A stretch of DNA of 18,347 bases from contig CAJOOE010000209.1 in assembly GCA_905236145.1 (NCBI GenBank), forward strand, positions 1-18,347, given 5' to 3'. The notes under the pieces were generated by a model. That model worked only from the letters and a program-made list of their open reading frames with translations, searched no databases and had not been told where the DNA came from. The translations under genes and the position numbers were made by a program. Of this stretch, positions 1 through 8,275 are shown in pieces. Position 1 is the first letter of the stretch; each line of letters opens with the position of its first letter. This DNA is from an uncultured Selenomonadaceae bacterium (GTDB lineage Bacteria; Bacillota; Negativicutes; Selenomonadales; Selenomonadaceae).

Positions 1-2
1 GC

Positions 3-290
3 AACGAGCCGGAAGGCGATTATATGGAAGTCGAATCGGCGGACGGTCTTTTCATAGCCACGCAGTACGATTTGAATTGGCGGGAAGATATTTTTGACGG
101 CTGGCATCTTTACGACACTTCCATTTGCAAGGAAATGCAGAGAGCCGGTTATAAAGTCGTTGTACCGAATCAATCGAAAGATTTTTGGTGTATCCATTGT
201 CCGAAAGAAAAACCGCTTGACCCGGTTTACAGAAAATATCAGAAAGTTTTTTTAAGGGAATACGGAAACGAATTGCACCCGGAAGTTTGA
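3..290 (+). CDS. Glycosyltransferase, C-terminal end only
   Basis: This is the 3' end of a gene that begins before the window; the frame is open from base 3 and ends at TGA 288-290. The visible 95 residues include VDGLF-like text (ESADGLFIATQYDLNWRED), then FDGWHLYDTSIC and a basic stretch GYKVVVPNQ, followed by a Trp/Cys-rich tail (FWCIHC). This order matches the C-terminal part of StrF-like family 2 glycosyltransferases (Pfam Glyco_tranf_2_5), where a 'D-G-x-hydrophobic' segment follows the donor-sugar domain. The catalytic DxD region lies outside the window, so activity and substrate cannot be judged. The next gene starts 28 bp downstream with no terminator between, so the two may be cotranscribed. 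The family call is by recollection of motif order, not by alignment. Confidence 0.6.
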   Translation, partial: NEPEGDYMEVESADGLFIATQYDLNWREDIFDGWHLYDTSICKEMQRAGYKVVVPNQSKDFWCIHCPKEKPLDPVYRKYQKVFLREYGNELHPEV

Positions 291-318
291 CAGAAAATCA
301 CGAAAGGAAGAGTGCCTT

Positions 319-2358
319 ATGGACGAAAAAAAATTTGCGTCAATGACACCCTGCGAACTCGGAGAAATTGCGGAAAATATGCCCGGCGGATTTTTCATTT
401 ACCGTGCGGACGACGAGGAAGAAATTTTGTATTTGAATGACGTTGTTTTGGAAATTTTCGGCTGCAAGAGTTTGGAAGAATTTCGAGAATTGACCGGCGG
501 AACTTTTCGCGGAATGGTTCACCCGGACGACTTGGAAAATGTCCGGGCGAATATTTCCGCACAAATTTCCGGACACGAGAAAAAATTTGATTACGTCGAG
601 TACAGAATAATAAGGCGGGACGGTGAAATTCGTCGCGTGGACGATTACGGAAGGCTTATCGAAAATCCGAAATTCGGGAAAGTTTTTTACGTCTTTATCC
701 ACGACATCAGCAAACAATTTGCCTTGAATGAAGAGAGCCGCCGCCGGGAAAAAGTTATCGAAGGTCTTTCCGTCGGTTTTTCTTCCATTTACCTTTTGAA
801 TATCGACAGCGGAAGAATGAGGACTTACCGCAACCGCAGTTTGTATTTTCGCGAGATTACGAAAAATTTTCCCGACACGAACGAGTACAATATAAAAGAC
901 ATTTTCCCCGTCTATGCCGAGAAATTTATTCTGCCCGGCGACAGGGAAATTTATTTGAAAGAGATTGAAGAAAAAAATATTCGCCGGCGTTTGGAAAACG
1001 AAAATTCTTTTATCGTCGGCTATCGTTGCAAGAGTGCGTCGGAAAATCCGGTTTATATGGAAATGCTGATTTCAAAAATTGAGGGGACGAACACCGGGAC
1101 TTATGTGGTAATGGGTTACAGGGACGTTACCGAGCAGACTTTGAAAATAAGAGCGGAACTTTCCAAAAAAATCGAACTTGAAAACGATTTGGAGCGGGAG
1201 AAAAGAGCCAACGAAATTAAAGCGGCGTTCCTCTTCAATATTTCCCACGACATAAGAACGCCGATGAACGCCATAACCGGTTTTACCGAATTGGCGAAAA
1301 ATAATATCGGCAACCCGGAAAAATTGAAATTGTATTTGTCGAAAGTCGCCGAATCAAACAAACATTTGCTTGCCTTGATTGACGACATTCTTGAGATGAG
1401 TAAAATTGATTACGGCAAAATTGAACTTAAATCCGAAATTTGCGACTTGAATGAACAGCTTGCAACAGTTTCGGATATGTTCCGCCCGCTTGCCGCAGAA
1501 AAGAAAATTACTTTGGAGGAAAGCATAAATTTGCCGGACGGAAAAGTCAAAGTCGATTCTCTGCGTTTTCGTCGCGTTATCGGGAATTTACTCGGCAACG
1601 CGATAAAATTTACTCCGGCGGGCGGCAACGTAAAAATTTCTGCGAGACAAAAACAAGTTTCAAAATCCGGCTATGCACGATATGAATTTTCCGTTTCCGA
1701 CAACGGTGCGGGAATGACCGAAGAATTTATGAAGAAAATGTTTGATGCGTTTGAGCGTGAAGAAAATTCCACACGCTCCGGAACTTCCGGCACCGGCTTG
1801 GGACTGACGATAGCAAAAAAACTTTTGGACGTTATGGGCGGCTCGATGTCCGTAAAATCGAAAAAGGGAGCAGGCTCGACTTTTACGGTAGATCTTCCCC
1901 TGAAACTTGCCGGAGAAAATTTGCCGCTCGTTGAAGAAAATCCGGAAATTCACAAAGACGACGGGACGCACAGAATTTTACTTGTCGAAGATATTGAGGT
2001 CAACAGACTTTTGGCGGAAACGGTTTTGCAGGAGGCGGGTTTTATGGTGGAATCTGTCCCGGACGGCTGCGACGCGGTCGAAATTGTGAACAAGCGACCG
2101 CCATACTATTACGACCTGATTTTAATGGATATTCAAATGCCGGTTATGAACGGTTATGAGGCGACAAGGGCAATCCGGGCTTTGGACAGGGAAGATACCG
2201 GAAATTTGCCGATAATCGCTTTGAGTGCGAATGCCCGCGAAGAAGATAAAAAGATGAGTATTGAAAGCGGAATGAATTCTCACGTCGCAAAACCTTTCGA
2301 CATAGCCCGGTTGATTGAAACGGTCGGAGAACATATTGCCGCCTGCAAGAAAATTTAA
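319..2358 (+). CDS. Hybrid sensor histidine kinase with PAS domains and receiver
   Basis: A cytoplasmic hybrid kinase of 679 residues with no signal peptide or membrane segment. Residues about 20-135 look like a PAS domain (GGFFIYRADDEEEILYLND; HPDD; DYVEYRIIRRDGEIR). About 150-275 is a second PAS-like region with no clear ligand motif. A short coiled coil leads into the HisKA domain with the H-box NISHDIRTPMNA, phospho-acceptor His310. The ATPase domain shows an N-box (NLLGNAIKFTP), G1 (DNGAGM) and G2 (GTGLGLTIAKK). A C-terminal receiver begins at RILLVEDIEVNR, has phospho-acceptor Asp604 in LILMDIQMPVMNG and the conserved Lys658 in VAKPF. All catalytic motifs are intact. No HPt domain is attached, so phosphate must go to a separate HPt protein or be used for receiver-based control. 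Start ATG follows a GAAAGGAAG ribosome site. No partner regulator is nearby, so the signal and output are unknown. It ends 11 bp before a terminator. Confidence 0.93.
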   Translation: MDEKKFASMTPCELGEIAENMPGGFFIYRADDEEEILYLNDVVLEIFGCKSLEEFRELTGGTFRGMVHPDDLENVRANISAQISGHEKKFDYVEYRIIRRDGEIRRVDDYGRLIENPKFGKVFYVFIHDISKQFALNEESRRREKVIEGLSVGFSSIYLLNIDSGRMRTYRNRSLYFREITKNFPDTNEYNIKDIFPVYAEKFILPGDREIYLKEIEEKNIRRRLENENSFIVGYRCKSASENPVYMEMLISKIEGTNTGTYVVMGYRDVTEQTLKIRAELSKKIELENDLEREKRANEIKAAFLFNISHDIRTPMNAITGFTELAKNNIGNPEKLKLYLSKVAESNKHLLALIDDILEMSKIDYGKIELKSEICDLNEQLATVSDMFRPLAAEKKITLEESINLPDGKVKVDSLRFRRVIGNLLGNAIKFTPAGGNVKISARQKQVSKSGYARYEFSVSDNGAGMTEEFMKKMFDAFEREENSTRSGTSGTGLGLTIAKKLLDVMGGSMSVKSKKGAGSTFTVDLPLKLAGENLPLVEENPEIHKDDGTHRILLVEDIEVNRLLAETVLQEAGFMVESVPDGCDAVEIVNKRPPYYYDLILMDIQMPVMNGYEATRAIRALDREDTGNLPIIALSANAREEDKKMSIESGMNSHVAKPFDIARLIETVGEHIAACKKI

Positions 2359-2369
2359 AAGCGACAGAA

Positions 2370-2408
2370 AAATTTTTTTCGCTCCCGCAAGGGAGAAATT
2401 TTTTTGTC
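2370..2408 (+). terminator. Rho-independent terminator after the hybrid kinase gene
   Basis: A CTCCC/GGGAG stem (2382-2386 with 2391-2395) closed by a GCAA tetraloop is followed by AAATTTTTTT. T-rich and A-rich flanks could lengthen the stem by a few A-U pairs. It lies just after the TAA at 2356-2358 and separates the kinase from the next transcription unit. Confidence 0.75.
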
Positions 2409-2421
2409 CGGTTACAAAAAT

Positions 2422-2450
2422 TTGACGGAACGCCTTATCTACCTTATAAT
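2422..2450 (+). promoter_or_regulatory. Consensus sigma-70/sigma-A type promoter for the GNAT-metF-folE2-larC group
   Basis: A -35 box TTGACG at 2422-2427 and a perfect -10 box TATAAT at 2445-2450 are separated by 17 bp. The site lies between the terminator at 2370-2408 and the start codon at 2520, giving a 5' leader of about 60 nt. No riboswitch-like structure was seen in that leader. Confidence 0.8.
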
Positions 2451-2519
2451 ATCGAAACCGGAGGCTGAAATTTTTTTTGCCGGTACATATTTTAATTTTT
2501 TCGGATCGGAGTTTTGCCA

Positions 2520-3059
2520 ATGAAAGACATTTTGATTGAAGGAAAGCGACTTCGTTTGAGACGAGCCGATATTTCGGATTTGAACTATATAATTGCCCTT
2601 GAATACGCACCGGAAAATTTAAAATTTATTTATCCGTTTGACGAAGATTATCACCGAAAAATTCTTGAGTCCGACAATTCGGAAAAAACCGACGTGATAA
2701 TCGAAGAACTTGAAACCGGAAATGCGGCGGGTTATTTTATGTTGAGCGGACTGAATAACGAGGCAAATGAAATCGAATGGACGCACGTCATAATCGGCAA
2801 AAAGGGCTTGGGTTACGGACGCGAGGCGATGCGGCTTTTGAAACGCTGGAGTTTTGAAATAAAAAATTTTCACCGGGCGTGGCTGGATTGCAAAGATTAC
2901 AATGAAGTCGCTCTGCACCTTTACGAATCGGAAGGAATGATCCGCGAAGGTCTGTTGCGTGAAACTCTTTTGACGAACGGCGTTTACGAAAATTTGGTGG
3001 TCTTGGGAATTTTGGATCGTGAATATTTCGCCCGGAAAGAATCGGGAGCAGAAGGTTGA
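2520..3059 (+). CDS. GNAT family N-acetyltransferase
   Basis: A 179-residue acetyltransferase of the RimJ/RimL-like type, which moves an acetyl group from acetyl-CoA to an amine; the substrate cannot be told. It opens with ILIEGKRLRLRRADISD, typical of the family's first strand. The acetyl-CoA pyrophosphate loop is IGKKGLGYGREAMRLL, fitting the pattern (R/Q)xxGxG/A, and the C-terminal half carries CKDYNEVALHLYESEGMIREG, the usual Asn/Tyr region before the last strands. I chose ATG 2520 because GGAG at 2508-2511 sits 8 nt upstream; an in-frame TTG at 2514 would crowd that site. It is the first gene after the strong promoter and ends 33 bp before metF, so it probably heads that operon. No functional link to folate enzymes is known to me. 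Confidence 0.88.
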   Translation: MKDILIEGKRLRLRRADISDLNYIIALEYAPENLKFIYPFDEDYHRKILESDNSEKTDVIIEELETGNAAGYFMLSGLNNEANEIEWTHVIIGKKGLGYGREAMRLLKRWSFEIKNFHRAWLDCKDYNEVALHLYESEGMIREGLLRETLLTNGVYENLVVLGILDREYFARKESGAEG

Positions 3060-3092
3060 ATCTTTCACAATAAAATTGGGAGTGATAAAAAA

Positions 3093-3938
3093 ATGAGTGC
3101 AAATTTTTCTTTTGAAGTTTTTCCTCCGAAACAGGATATGCCCGTCAACGTGATTTACGACACTTTGGAAAAACTTTCGGACTTAAACCCGAATTTTATA
3201 AGCGTCACCTGCGGAGCCGGCGGCAGCAGTGCGAATGCCGGCGGGCGAATGATTGAAGTTGCCGCCGCGATAAAACACAAATACAACCGGAAAGCCGTCG
3301 CCCATATCCCCTGCATAAATCTTTCAAAAGACGACGTTTTGAAAATGTTGGCGGAATTGGACGGACAAGGTATTGATGAAATTTTGGCTCTTCGCGGCGA
3401 CAGAGTGCCGGGAGTCGAGCCGAAAAAAGATTTTCTGCACGCGTCGGATTTGATTTCATTTATCCGCAAAGAAACCGGAAACAAATTTAAAATTTACGCC
3501 GCCTGTTACCCGGAAGGACATACCGAGTCAACGGACTTCGACAAAGACATAGAATATTTGAAACAAAAAGTTGATGCCGGCGTTGACGGCTTGATTTCAC
3601 AGCTTTTTTTCGACAACAGATTTTTCCTCTACTTCATCGAAAAAATTCGTCGCGTCGGAATAAATGTTTCTGTCGAGGCGGGAATAATGCCGGTTACGAA
3701 TAAAAAGCAAATTGAAAAGATGGTCAATATTTGCGGTGCAAATCTGCCGGTGAAGTTCCGGAAAATTTTGGACAAGTACGGCGAAAATCCCGTCGCTTTG
3801 AAAGACGCCGGAATAATTTACGCCTGCGAACAAATTGCCGACTTGCTTGCGAACGACGCGGACGGTATTCACCTTTATGTAATGAATAATGTTTACGTCG
3901 CACACAGAATAAGCGACGCGGTTAAAAATCTTATTTGA
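3093..3938 (+). CDS. metF: Methylenetetrahydrofolate reductase
   Basis: A 281-residue flavoprotein of the usual MetF size. It reduces 5,10-methylene-tetrahydrofolate to 5-methyl-tetrahydrofolate, supplying methyl groups for methionine synthesis or, in acetogens, for the Wood-Ljungdahl methyl branch. It starts with FSFEVFPPK, where Glu8 matches the catalytic Glu28 of the E. coli enzyme. The segment ILALRGDRVPG carries Asp103, matching the FAD-contacting Asp120. ACYPEGHTES and DGLISQLFFDN are further family signatures of the TIM barrel. The ribosome site GGGAG (3078-3082) is 10 nt before the ATG. No partner metV is adjacent, so a role as a stand-alone reductase in methionine synthesis is the simplest reading. 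folE2, 41 bp downstream, shares the folate theme. Confidence 0.94.
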   Translation: MSANFSFEVFPPKQDMPVNVIYDTLEKLSDLNPNFISVTCGAGGSSANAGGRMIEVAAAIKHKYNRKAVAHIPCINLSKDDVLKMLAELDGQGIDEILALRGDRVPGVEPKKDFLHASDLISFIRKETGNKFKIYAACYPEGHTESTDFDKDIEYLKQKVDAGVDGLISQLFFDNRFFLYFIEKIRRVGINVSVEAGIMPVTNKKQIEKMVNICGANLPVKFRKILDKYGENPVALKDAGIIYACEQIADLLANDADGIHLYVMNNVYVAHRISDAVKNLI

Positions 3939-3979
3939 CCAAAACATTTTGACCGGAAAGACGAGGAGATTTTTAAATA

Positions 3980-4780
3980 ATGATTGACGTACAAAATCGC
4001 CCGGACAATCGTGGGATAAAAATTCCCCGTGCCGGCGTGACGCGTTTGAAATTGCCGTTTTACATTTCCGATGGCGGGGAAGTTCAACCGGTGACGGCGG
4101 AAATAAAATTTACCGTTTCTCTCTCCGAAAAATTACGCGGCACACACATGAGCCGCCTTGCCGAAATTTTGACGGAACGGACGAAGGAACCTTTGACGAT
4201 ACCGGACACGGAAAAAATTTTGTCGGAGGCGATTGAAAAACTTGACGCGGATTTTTCGGCTTTGGAGATGAGTTTCAAATTTTTTGTAAAGAGAGTTTCT
4301 CCGGTTTCCGAATTAAAATCCCTGCTTGATGTCGATTGCAAATTTTCCGGCGAACTTTACAGGGGCGAGCGAATGAATTTTGAATTGACTTTGACCGTTC
4401 CCTTCACTTCACTCTGTCCGTGCAGTCGGGAAATTTCGGATTTCGGTGCCCATAATCAGCGGTCGCTCTGTACGGTCAAATTAAATTTCAAAGATCCGGA
4501 CAAATTGCCGGAAATTAAGATTGATGAAATTGTAAAGCTGATTGAGTCGCAGGGTTCGGCTAAAATTTTGCCGCTGCTCAAACGCGAGGACGAAAAATTT
4601 GTCACGGAATCGGCTTACTCAAATCCGAAATTCGTGGAAGATATTTTGCGGGACGTTGTCCTTGCCGTCCGAAAAATAAAAAATCTTTCGGCGTTTGAAA
4701 TTGAATGTGAGAATTTTGAATCGATCCACAATCACAACGCATTTGCCGCATATTCCGAAAATATTTCCGGCGAGGGTTGA
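3980..4780 (+). CDS. folE2: GTP cyclohydrolase I type 2 (FolE2)
   Basis: A 266-residue enzyme of the COG1469/FolE2 family, which converts GTP to 7,8-dihydroneopterin triphosphate, the first step of folate synthesis (and of queuosine synthesis in many bacteria). It is unrelated in sequence to FolE and accepts several metals, so it often stands in for zinc-dependent FolE. The signature FTSLCPCSREISDFGAHNQR is complete, with Cys148 and His158 matching the catalytic Cys and metal-binding His of the Neisseria enzyme. The N-terminal VQNRPDNRGIKIPRAGV is also typical of the family. A GAGGAG ribosome site lies 12 nt before the ATG. It lies between metF (41 bp upstream) and larC (55 bp downstream) with no terminator on either side. 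No Zur-like operator was recognised. Confidence 0.94.
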   Translation: MIDVQNRPDNRGIKIPRAGVTRLKLPFYISDGGEVQPVTAEIKFTVSLSEKLRGTHMSRLAEILTERTKEPLTIPDTEKILSEAIEKLDADFSALEMSFKFFVKRVSPVSELKSLLDVDCKFSGELYRGERMNFELTLTVPFTSLCPCSREISDFGAHNQRSLCTVKLNFKDPDKLPEIKIDEIVKLIESQGSAKILPLLKREDEKFVTESAYSNPKFVEDILRDVVLAVRKIKNLSAFEIECENFESIHNHNAFAAYSENISGEG

Positions 4781-4835
4781 AAAAAATTTTTTACTCAACA
4801 TTCGGACGAAATTTTGAAAGGCTCGGTGATTTTTT

Positions 4836-6077
4836 TTGAAGGCGATTTACCTGGACTGCTCGTCCGGAATCAGCGGAAATATGTTTTTGGGTGCCTGTAT
4901 TCAAGCCGGCGTCCCGGAAAATTTTTTGCGTAAAGAATTGGAGAAATTGAATCTGCCGCAGGAATATCAAATGGAAATTTCCGACGAAGTGAAAAACGGG
5001 ATCGGTGCGGTTTATGTTGACGTTAAACTTTTGAAAAATTTTTCGCCGGAAAAGATAAATTCCGAGCCGAATATTCGCAGACTCCACCGCTTGGAACACG
5101 CCGGACACGTTCACCGGACTTTTGCGGACATTCGCGAAATAATCGAAAAATCCGATTTAAGCGACAAGGTTAAGGAAACGGCTTTAAAAATTTTTTCGGT
5201 CATCGCGACGGCTGAAGGAAAAGTCCATCTCCGGTCGCCGGAAACCGTCACTTTTCACGAAGTCGGAGCCGTTGACTCGATAGTCGATATTGTCGGCTGT
5301 GCAATTTGTCTGGATTATTTGGAAGTCGAAAAAATTTTTGTTTCAAAAATAAATGTGGGCGGCGGTTTTGTAAAATGTGCTCACGGATTGATGCCGGTTC
5401 CGGCTCCCGCGACTGCCGAACTTTTGCAGGGATTTAAAACTTTCTCTTTCGGTGCGGAAAGAGAATTGACGACTCCGACCGGTGCGGCGATTGTAAACGC
5501 CCTTGCCGAATACAGCCGGGATTTGCCGGAAAATTTTTCTTCGGAGAAAATCGGCTACGGTGCCGGGACTTTAAATCTCGATATTCCCAATGTTCTCCGG
5601 ATTTATTGCGGGGAAATCGAAGGGCGGAAGAAACGCCGGATTTTGAAATTGGAAACGAATATTGACGATATGAATCCTCAAATTTTCGGCTATCTTTACG
5701 ACAAACTTTTTGCCGCCGGTGCTTTGGACGTTTGGACGACCGGAATTTACATGAAAAAAAATCGTCCGGCTCAAATGCTTTCCGTGCTGACGGACGAGGA
5801 CAAAAGGGACGACTGCATAAAAATTATTTTTGAGGAAACCACGACAATAGGAATGAGAATAATAAATATTGACGAACGTTTGGAGGCATCGCGAAAGTCG
5901 GCAAAGGTTTTGACGGAGTACGGCGAAGTGCGTTGCAAAGTCAGTGCTTACGGCGGGAAAATTGTTTCGATAACGCCGGAATATGAGGACTGCCGGAAAC
6001 TTGCCGAAGAAAAAAATGTTCCTCTGAAAGCCGTTTGGCAGGACGCTTTGACGAAACAAAAAGAGCGGCTCGGCTGA
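4836..6077 (+). CDS. larC: Nickel insertion protein LarC (pyridinium bisthiocarboxylate nickel chelatase)
   Basis: LarC inserts nickel into pyridinium-3,5-bisthiocarboxylic acid mononucleotide using CTP, completing the nickel-pincer cofactor of lactate racemase and related LarA enzymes. The 413-residue protein is full length in one frame, whereas in Lactobacillus plantarum a frameshift joins LarC1 and LarC2. Visible motifs are YLDCSSGISGNMFLGA at the N-terminus, TFHEVGAVDSIVDIVG, PVPAPATAELL, TPTGAAI, and ETNIDDMNPQ in the C-terminal half. The motif usually written SGISGDMF here has Asn15 in place of Asp. The start is TTG 4836, chosen because it begins exactly at the conserved KAIYLDC; a purine-rich GAAAGG (4816-4821) and GGTGAT (4825-4830) lie upstream. 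larB, larE and larA are not in the window, so the cofactor genes are split. Confidence 0.92.
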   Translation: MKAIYLDCSSGISGNMFLGACIQAGVPENFLRKELEKLNLPQEYQMEISDEVKNGIGAVYVDVKLLKNFSPEKINSEPNIRRLHRLEHAGHVHRTFADIREIIEKSDLSDKVKETALKIFSVIATAEGKVHLRSPETVTFHEVGAVDSIVDIVGCAICLDYLEVEKIFVSKINVGGGFVKCAHGLMPVPAPATAELLQGFKTFSFGAERELTTPTGAAIVNALAEYSRDLPENFSSEKIGYGAGTLNLDIPNVLRIYCGEIEGRKKRRILKLETNIDDMNPQIFGYLYDKLFAAGALDVWTTGIYMKKNRPAQMLSVLTDEDKRDDCIKIIFEETTTIGMRIINIDERLEASRKSAKVLTEYGEVRCKVSAYGGKIVSITPEYEDCRKLAEEKNVPLKAVWQDALTKQKERLG

Positions 6078-6081
6078 AAAA

Positions 6082-6116
6082 ATTTGTCCCGGAAGTAAAC
6101 TTCCGGGACTTTTGAA
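6082..6116. terminator. Bidirectional terminator between larC and the M23 peptidase gene
   Basis: A perfect 10-bp stem, GTCCCGGAAG (6086-6095) with CTTCCGGGAC (6100-6109), is closed by a TAAA loop. TTTTGAATTT follows on the plus strand, and reading the minus strand AAATTTTTT follows. It lies between two converging genes and can serve both. Confidence 0.9.
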
Positions 6117-6133
6117 TTTCCGTCAAAAATTTT

Positions 6134-7312
6134 TTAAAGGTAGTTGTAAGGACTTACCGGCTCTCCGTTCCTTCTGACTTCAAAATGACAGTGCGGGCCG
6201 GTGGAATTTCCGGTGGAGCCGCAGTAAGCTATGACTTGTCCCCGGCTGACACTTTGCCCCACGCTGACAGCCAGACTTTGATTGTGACCGTACAGAGTGA
6301 CAATGCCGCCGCCGTGATCTATCATTATTGTATTTCCGTAGCCGCCGATCCAACCGGAATGTGAAACGACTCCGCTTGCCGCCGCATGAATCGGCATACC
6401 GTAATCCCCGCCGATATCAAGCCCGCTGTGAAAACGCTTGCTGCCGAAAATCGGGTGAGTTCTCCAGCCGAACGGAGAAGTTATCGGGCCGTTTATCGGC
6501 CAAATCATTTGCCCGGAACCTTGAGGAGCGACGTAGCTTTGAGAGGAGCCGCCGCCGGAATTTTGCCTTTCCGCAGACTCCCGCCGCCGTCTTTCTTCCT
6601 CTGCCGCCGCCCGGTATTTACTCTGCCGGATCATTTCTTCGACTTGTTTCGATGCCGCCATCATTTCATCATATTGCCTGTCGTAAACGGCTTTATCGTT
6701 TTTCATTCGGTCGATAAGTTCCTGCTGACGTGCAACTTTTTCCAATCGAATTTCCTTTGCCGCCTCAGCTTTTTGAGCGAGTTCCGATTGAATACGCCTG
6801 TCCGCCTCAAGCTGTTTTCCGACTTCCTTAATTTCGTTTTGATATTTGAGGACGACGTTTACAAGTTCCGAGTCCTGCATTATAACTCTTTTCAGCAAAT
6901 CCGCCCGTGTCAAAAAATCCGAAAAATCCGTTGCACCGAAAAGAACGTCGATATAAGAAATTTGCCCGTTTATGTAAATGTCCCGCACTCTTTTTTCCAA
7001 AATGCCGTGCTTGACCTTATAATCTTCTTCCGTTTCCCGAAGTTTATTTTCGTTTTCGGAAATTCTTGCAAGAGTTTCGTCCAAAGCCCCTTGTTTTTCT
7101 TCGTAATCGGCAACGGCGACCGCCGCCTCTTCGTCCAAAACTCTTTTCACTTCGGAAACCGAATCAATTTTTTCCTGAATCAAATCGGATTTTTGCCGAG
7201 CCTTTTCCGCCGCCGAATCATATTCGGCTTTTTTGTTTTCGAGATTGTCGGCGTAAACCGTCGCACCGGTCAAAAAAAACGCCGTCAAAAGAGCCGCAAA
7301 AAATTTTTTCAC
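6134..7312 (-). CDS. Secreted M23 peptidase with coiled coil, EnvC-like
   Basis: A 392-residue cell-wall hydrolase. Residues 1-21 form a signal peptide (MKKFFAALLTAFFLTGATVY). Residues about 22-240 are charged coiled coil rich in Glu, Lys and Gln, followed by a Ser/Gly linker (QNSGGGSSQS). The LytM domain covers about 275-392. The zinc ligands are all present: His295 and Asp299 in RFHSGLDIGG, and His376 in GPHCHFEV; His343 (YGHN) and His374 complete the active site. EnvC of E. coli has a degenerate site and only activates amidases, so this protein may itself cut peptidoglycan cross-links. The start is GTG 7312: GGAGG lies 7 nt upstream, and the ftsX stop ends only 2 bp before, so translation is probably coupled. 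FtsX-like proteins recruit such coiled-coil hydrolases to the division site. Confidence 0.92.
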   Translation of the reverse strand: MKKFFAALLTAFFLTGATVYADNLENKKAEYDSAAEKARQKSDLIQEKIDSVSEVKRVLDEEAAVAVADYEEKQGALDETLARISENENKLRETEEDYKVKHGILEKRVRDIYINGQISYIDVLFGATDFSDFLTRADLLKRVIMQDSELVNVVLKYQNEIKEVGKQLEADRRIQSELAQKAEAAKEIRLEKVARQQELIDRMKNDKAVYDRQYDEMMAASKQVEEMIRQSKYRAAAEEERRRRESAERQNSGGGSSQSYVAPQGSGQMIWPINGPITSPFGWRTHPIFGSKRFHSGLDIGGDYGMPIHAAASGVVSHSGWIGGYGNTIMIDHGGGIVTLYGHNQSLAVSVGQSVSRGQVIAYCGSTGNSTGPHCHFEVRRNGEPVSPYNYL

Positions 7313-7314
7313 GA

Positions 7315-8202
7315 TTAAACCTCCAAGAATTTTTTCAACGATACCGCACTGCCCAAAGTTCCGATTAAAATTCCCGCAGTTATCAGAGCCGCCGTCACAT
7401 AATTCATAAAGGGATATTGCTCAATCATCGGGAAAAATGCCAGCGTCGAATAAATTTTTGCCGACATCGCCGAGTAAAAACTCCGGAGAATCAACGCACT
7501 TATTCCGCCGCCGATAAATCCCAAGCCCATTCCTTCCAAAATGAACGGCCAGCGAATAAACCAATCCGTTGCTCCGACAAACTTCATTATTGCAATTTCT
7601 TTTCGCCGGGCAAAGACCGTAAGCCGGATTGTATTTGAAATTATAAAAATCGTCGCACCGGTCAGAAGTAACATCAAAATCAATCCGAACAACCTCATCA
7701 AATGCGTTAAATCGAAAAGGTGTTCCGCAACGTCCTGCCCGTACTTTACTTCATCGACTCCGTACAAATCGGCAACGGCTGCCGCAGTTTTTTGAACTTC
7801 GTCGGCAGATTTCACGGTTATCAAAAAGGAATTTGGCAAAGGGTTTGAATCGCCGAGAGCGTCCAAAATTTTTTTCTGTTTGCCGAGTCTGTCCTGCAAT
7901 TTTTGCAAAGCCTCTTCTTTCGGAATATATTCTGTCTTCGCGACGCTCTTTAAATCTTTTGTCATTCGTTCGACTTCTTTGCGTCCTTCTTCCGGCAAAG
8001 CGTCGTTCAGGTAAGCGGAAATTTGCACTTGACTTTCGAGAGAATCTGCCATTTTTGTCATATTCATCACAAGGATAAAAAATACTCCCAAAATGAAAAG
8101 CGACACCGCCACCGTTCCGATTGACGCAAAAGTCATCAATCTGTTTCTTATCATCGAGATTAAAACTTCACGAAAATAATATTCGATCGTCTGTAATTTC
8201 AT
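7315..8202 (-). CDS. ftsX: Cell division protein FtsX
   Basis: A 295-residue ABC-type membrane protein. With the ATPase FtsE it forms FtsEX, which sits at the division site and passes conformational change to peptidoglycan hydrolases in the envelope. Topology fits the family: a cytoplasmic start, TM1 about 24-46, an outer domain about 47-165 containing EYIPKEEALQKL and LPNSFLITVKSADE, then three segments near 170-192, 222-242 and 268-288. The cytoplasmic coupling text FARRKEIAIMKFVGATDWFIRWPF is the FtsX signature. Start ATG 8202 follows GAGGGGAG. The next gene, an M23 peptidase, starts 2 bp after the stop. ftsE, which normally precedes ftsX, is absent; a ubiA-family gene and a repetitive spacer lie there instead. 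Confidence 0.93.
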   Translation of the reverse strand: MKLQTIEYYFREVLISMIRNRLMTFASIGTVAVSLFILGVFFILVMNMTKMADSLESQVQISAYLNDALPEEGRKEVERMTKDLKSVAKTEYIPKEEALQKLQDRLGKQKKILDALGDSNPLPNSFLITVKSADEVQKTAAAVADLYGVDEVKYGQDVAEHLFDLTHLMRLFGLILMLLLTGATIFIISNTIRLTVFARRKEIAIMKFVGATDWFIRWPFILEGMGLGFIGGGISALILRSFYSAMSAKIYSTLAFFPMIEQYPFMNYVTAALITAGILIGTLGSAVSLKKFLEV

Positions 8203-8212
8203 TTATTCTCCC

Positions 8213-8268
8213 CTCTCGGTGCATCAGGGTATCAGGACAAACACCAATGCTCCAATGCTCTGACGCTC
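8213..8268. repeat. Short segment with 8-nt periodic direct repeats in the ubiA-ftsX spacer
   Basis: Read on the minus strand, the spacer divides into 8-nt units: AGCGTCAG, AGCATTGG, AGCATTGG, TGTTTGTC, CTGATACC, CTGATGCA. Two units are identical neighbours, and the flanking pairs differ at only a few positions. The plus strand shows this as CCAATGCT twice at 8244-8259 and GCATCAGG/GTATCAGG at 8221-8236. Its base make-up differs from the AT-rich spacers elsewhere in the window. It ends directly at the ftsX ribosome site. Origin and function are unknown. Confidence 0.5.
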
Positions 8269-8275
8269 TTTTCTT

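Noticed and set aside
2122..2610. Minus-strand open frame across the kinase end, terminator and promoter
   Set aside because: It runs through a terminator and a consensus promoter of the plus strand and has no recognisable protein features.
4781..4835. Possible terminator between folE2 and larC
   Set aside because: There is an AAAAATTTTTT tract but no GC stem ahead of it.
6386..7318. Long plus-strand open frame of 310 codons opposite the M23 peptidase gene
   Set aside because: It is the antisense shadow of a clearly conserved gene; the translated sequence is rich in Phe, Arg and Cys with no domain, and there is no ribosome site.
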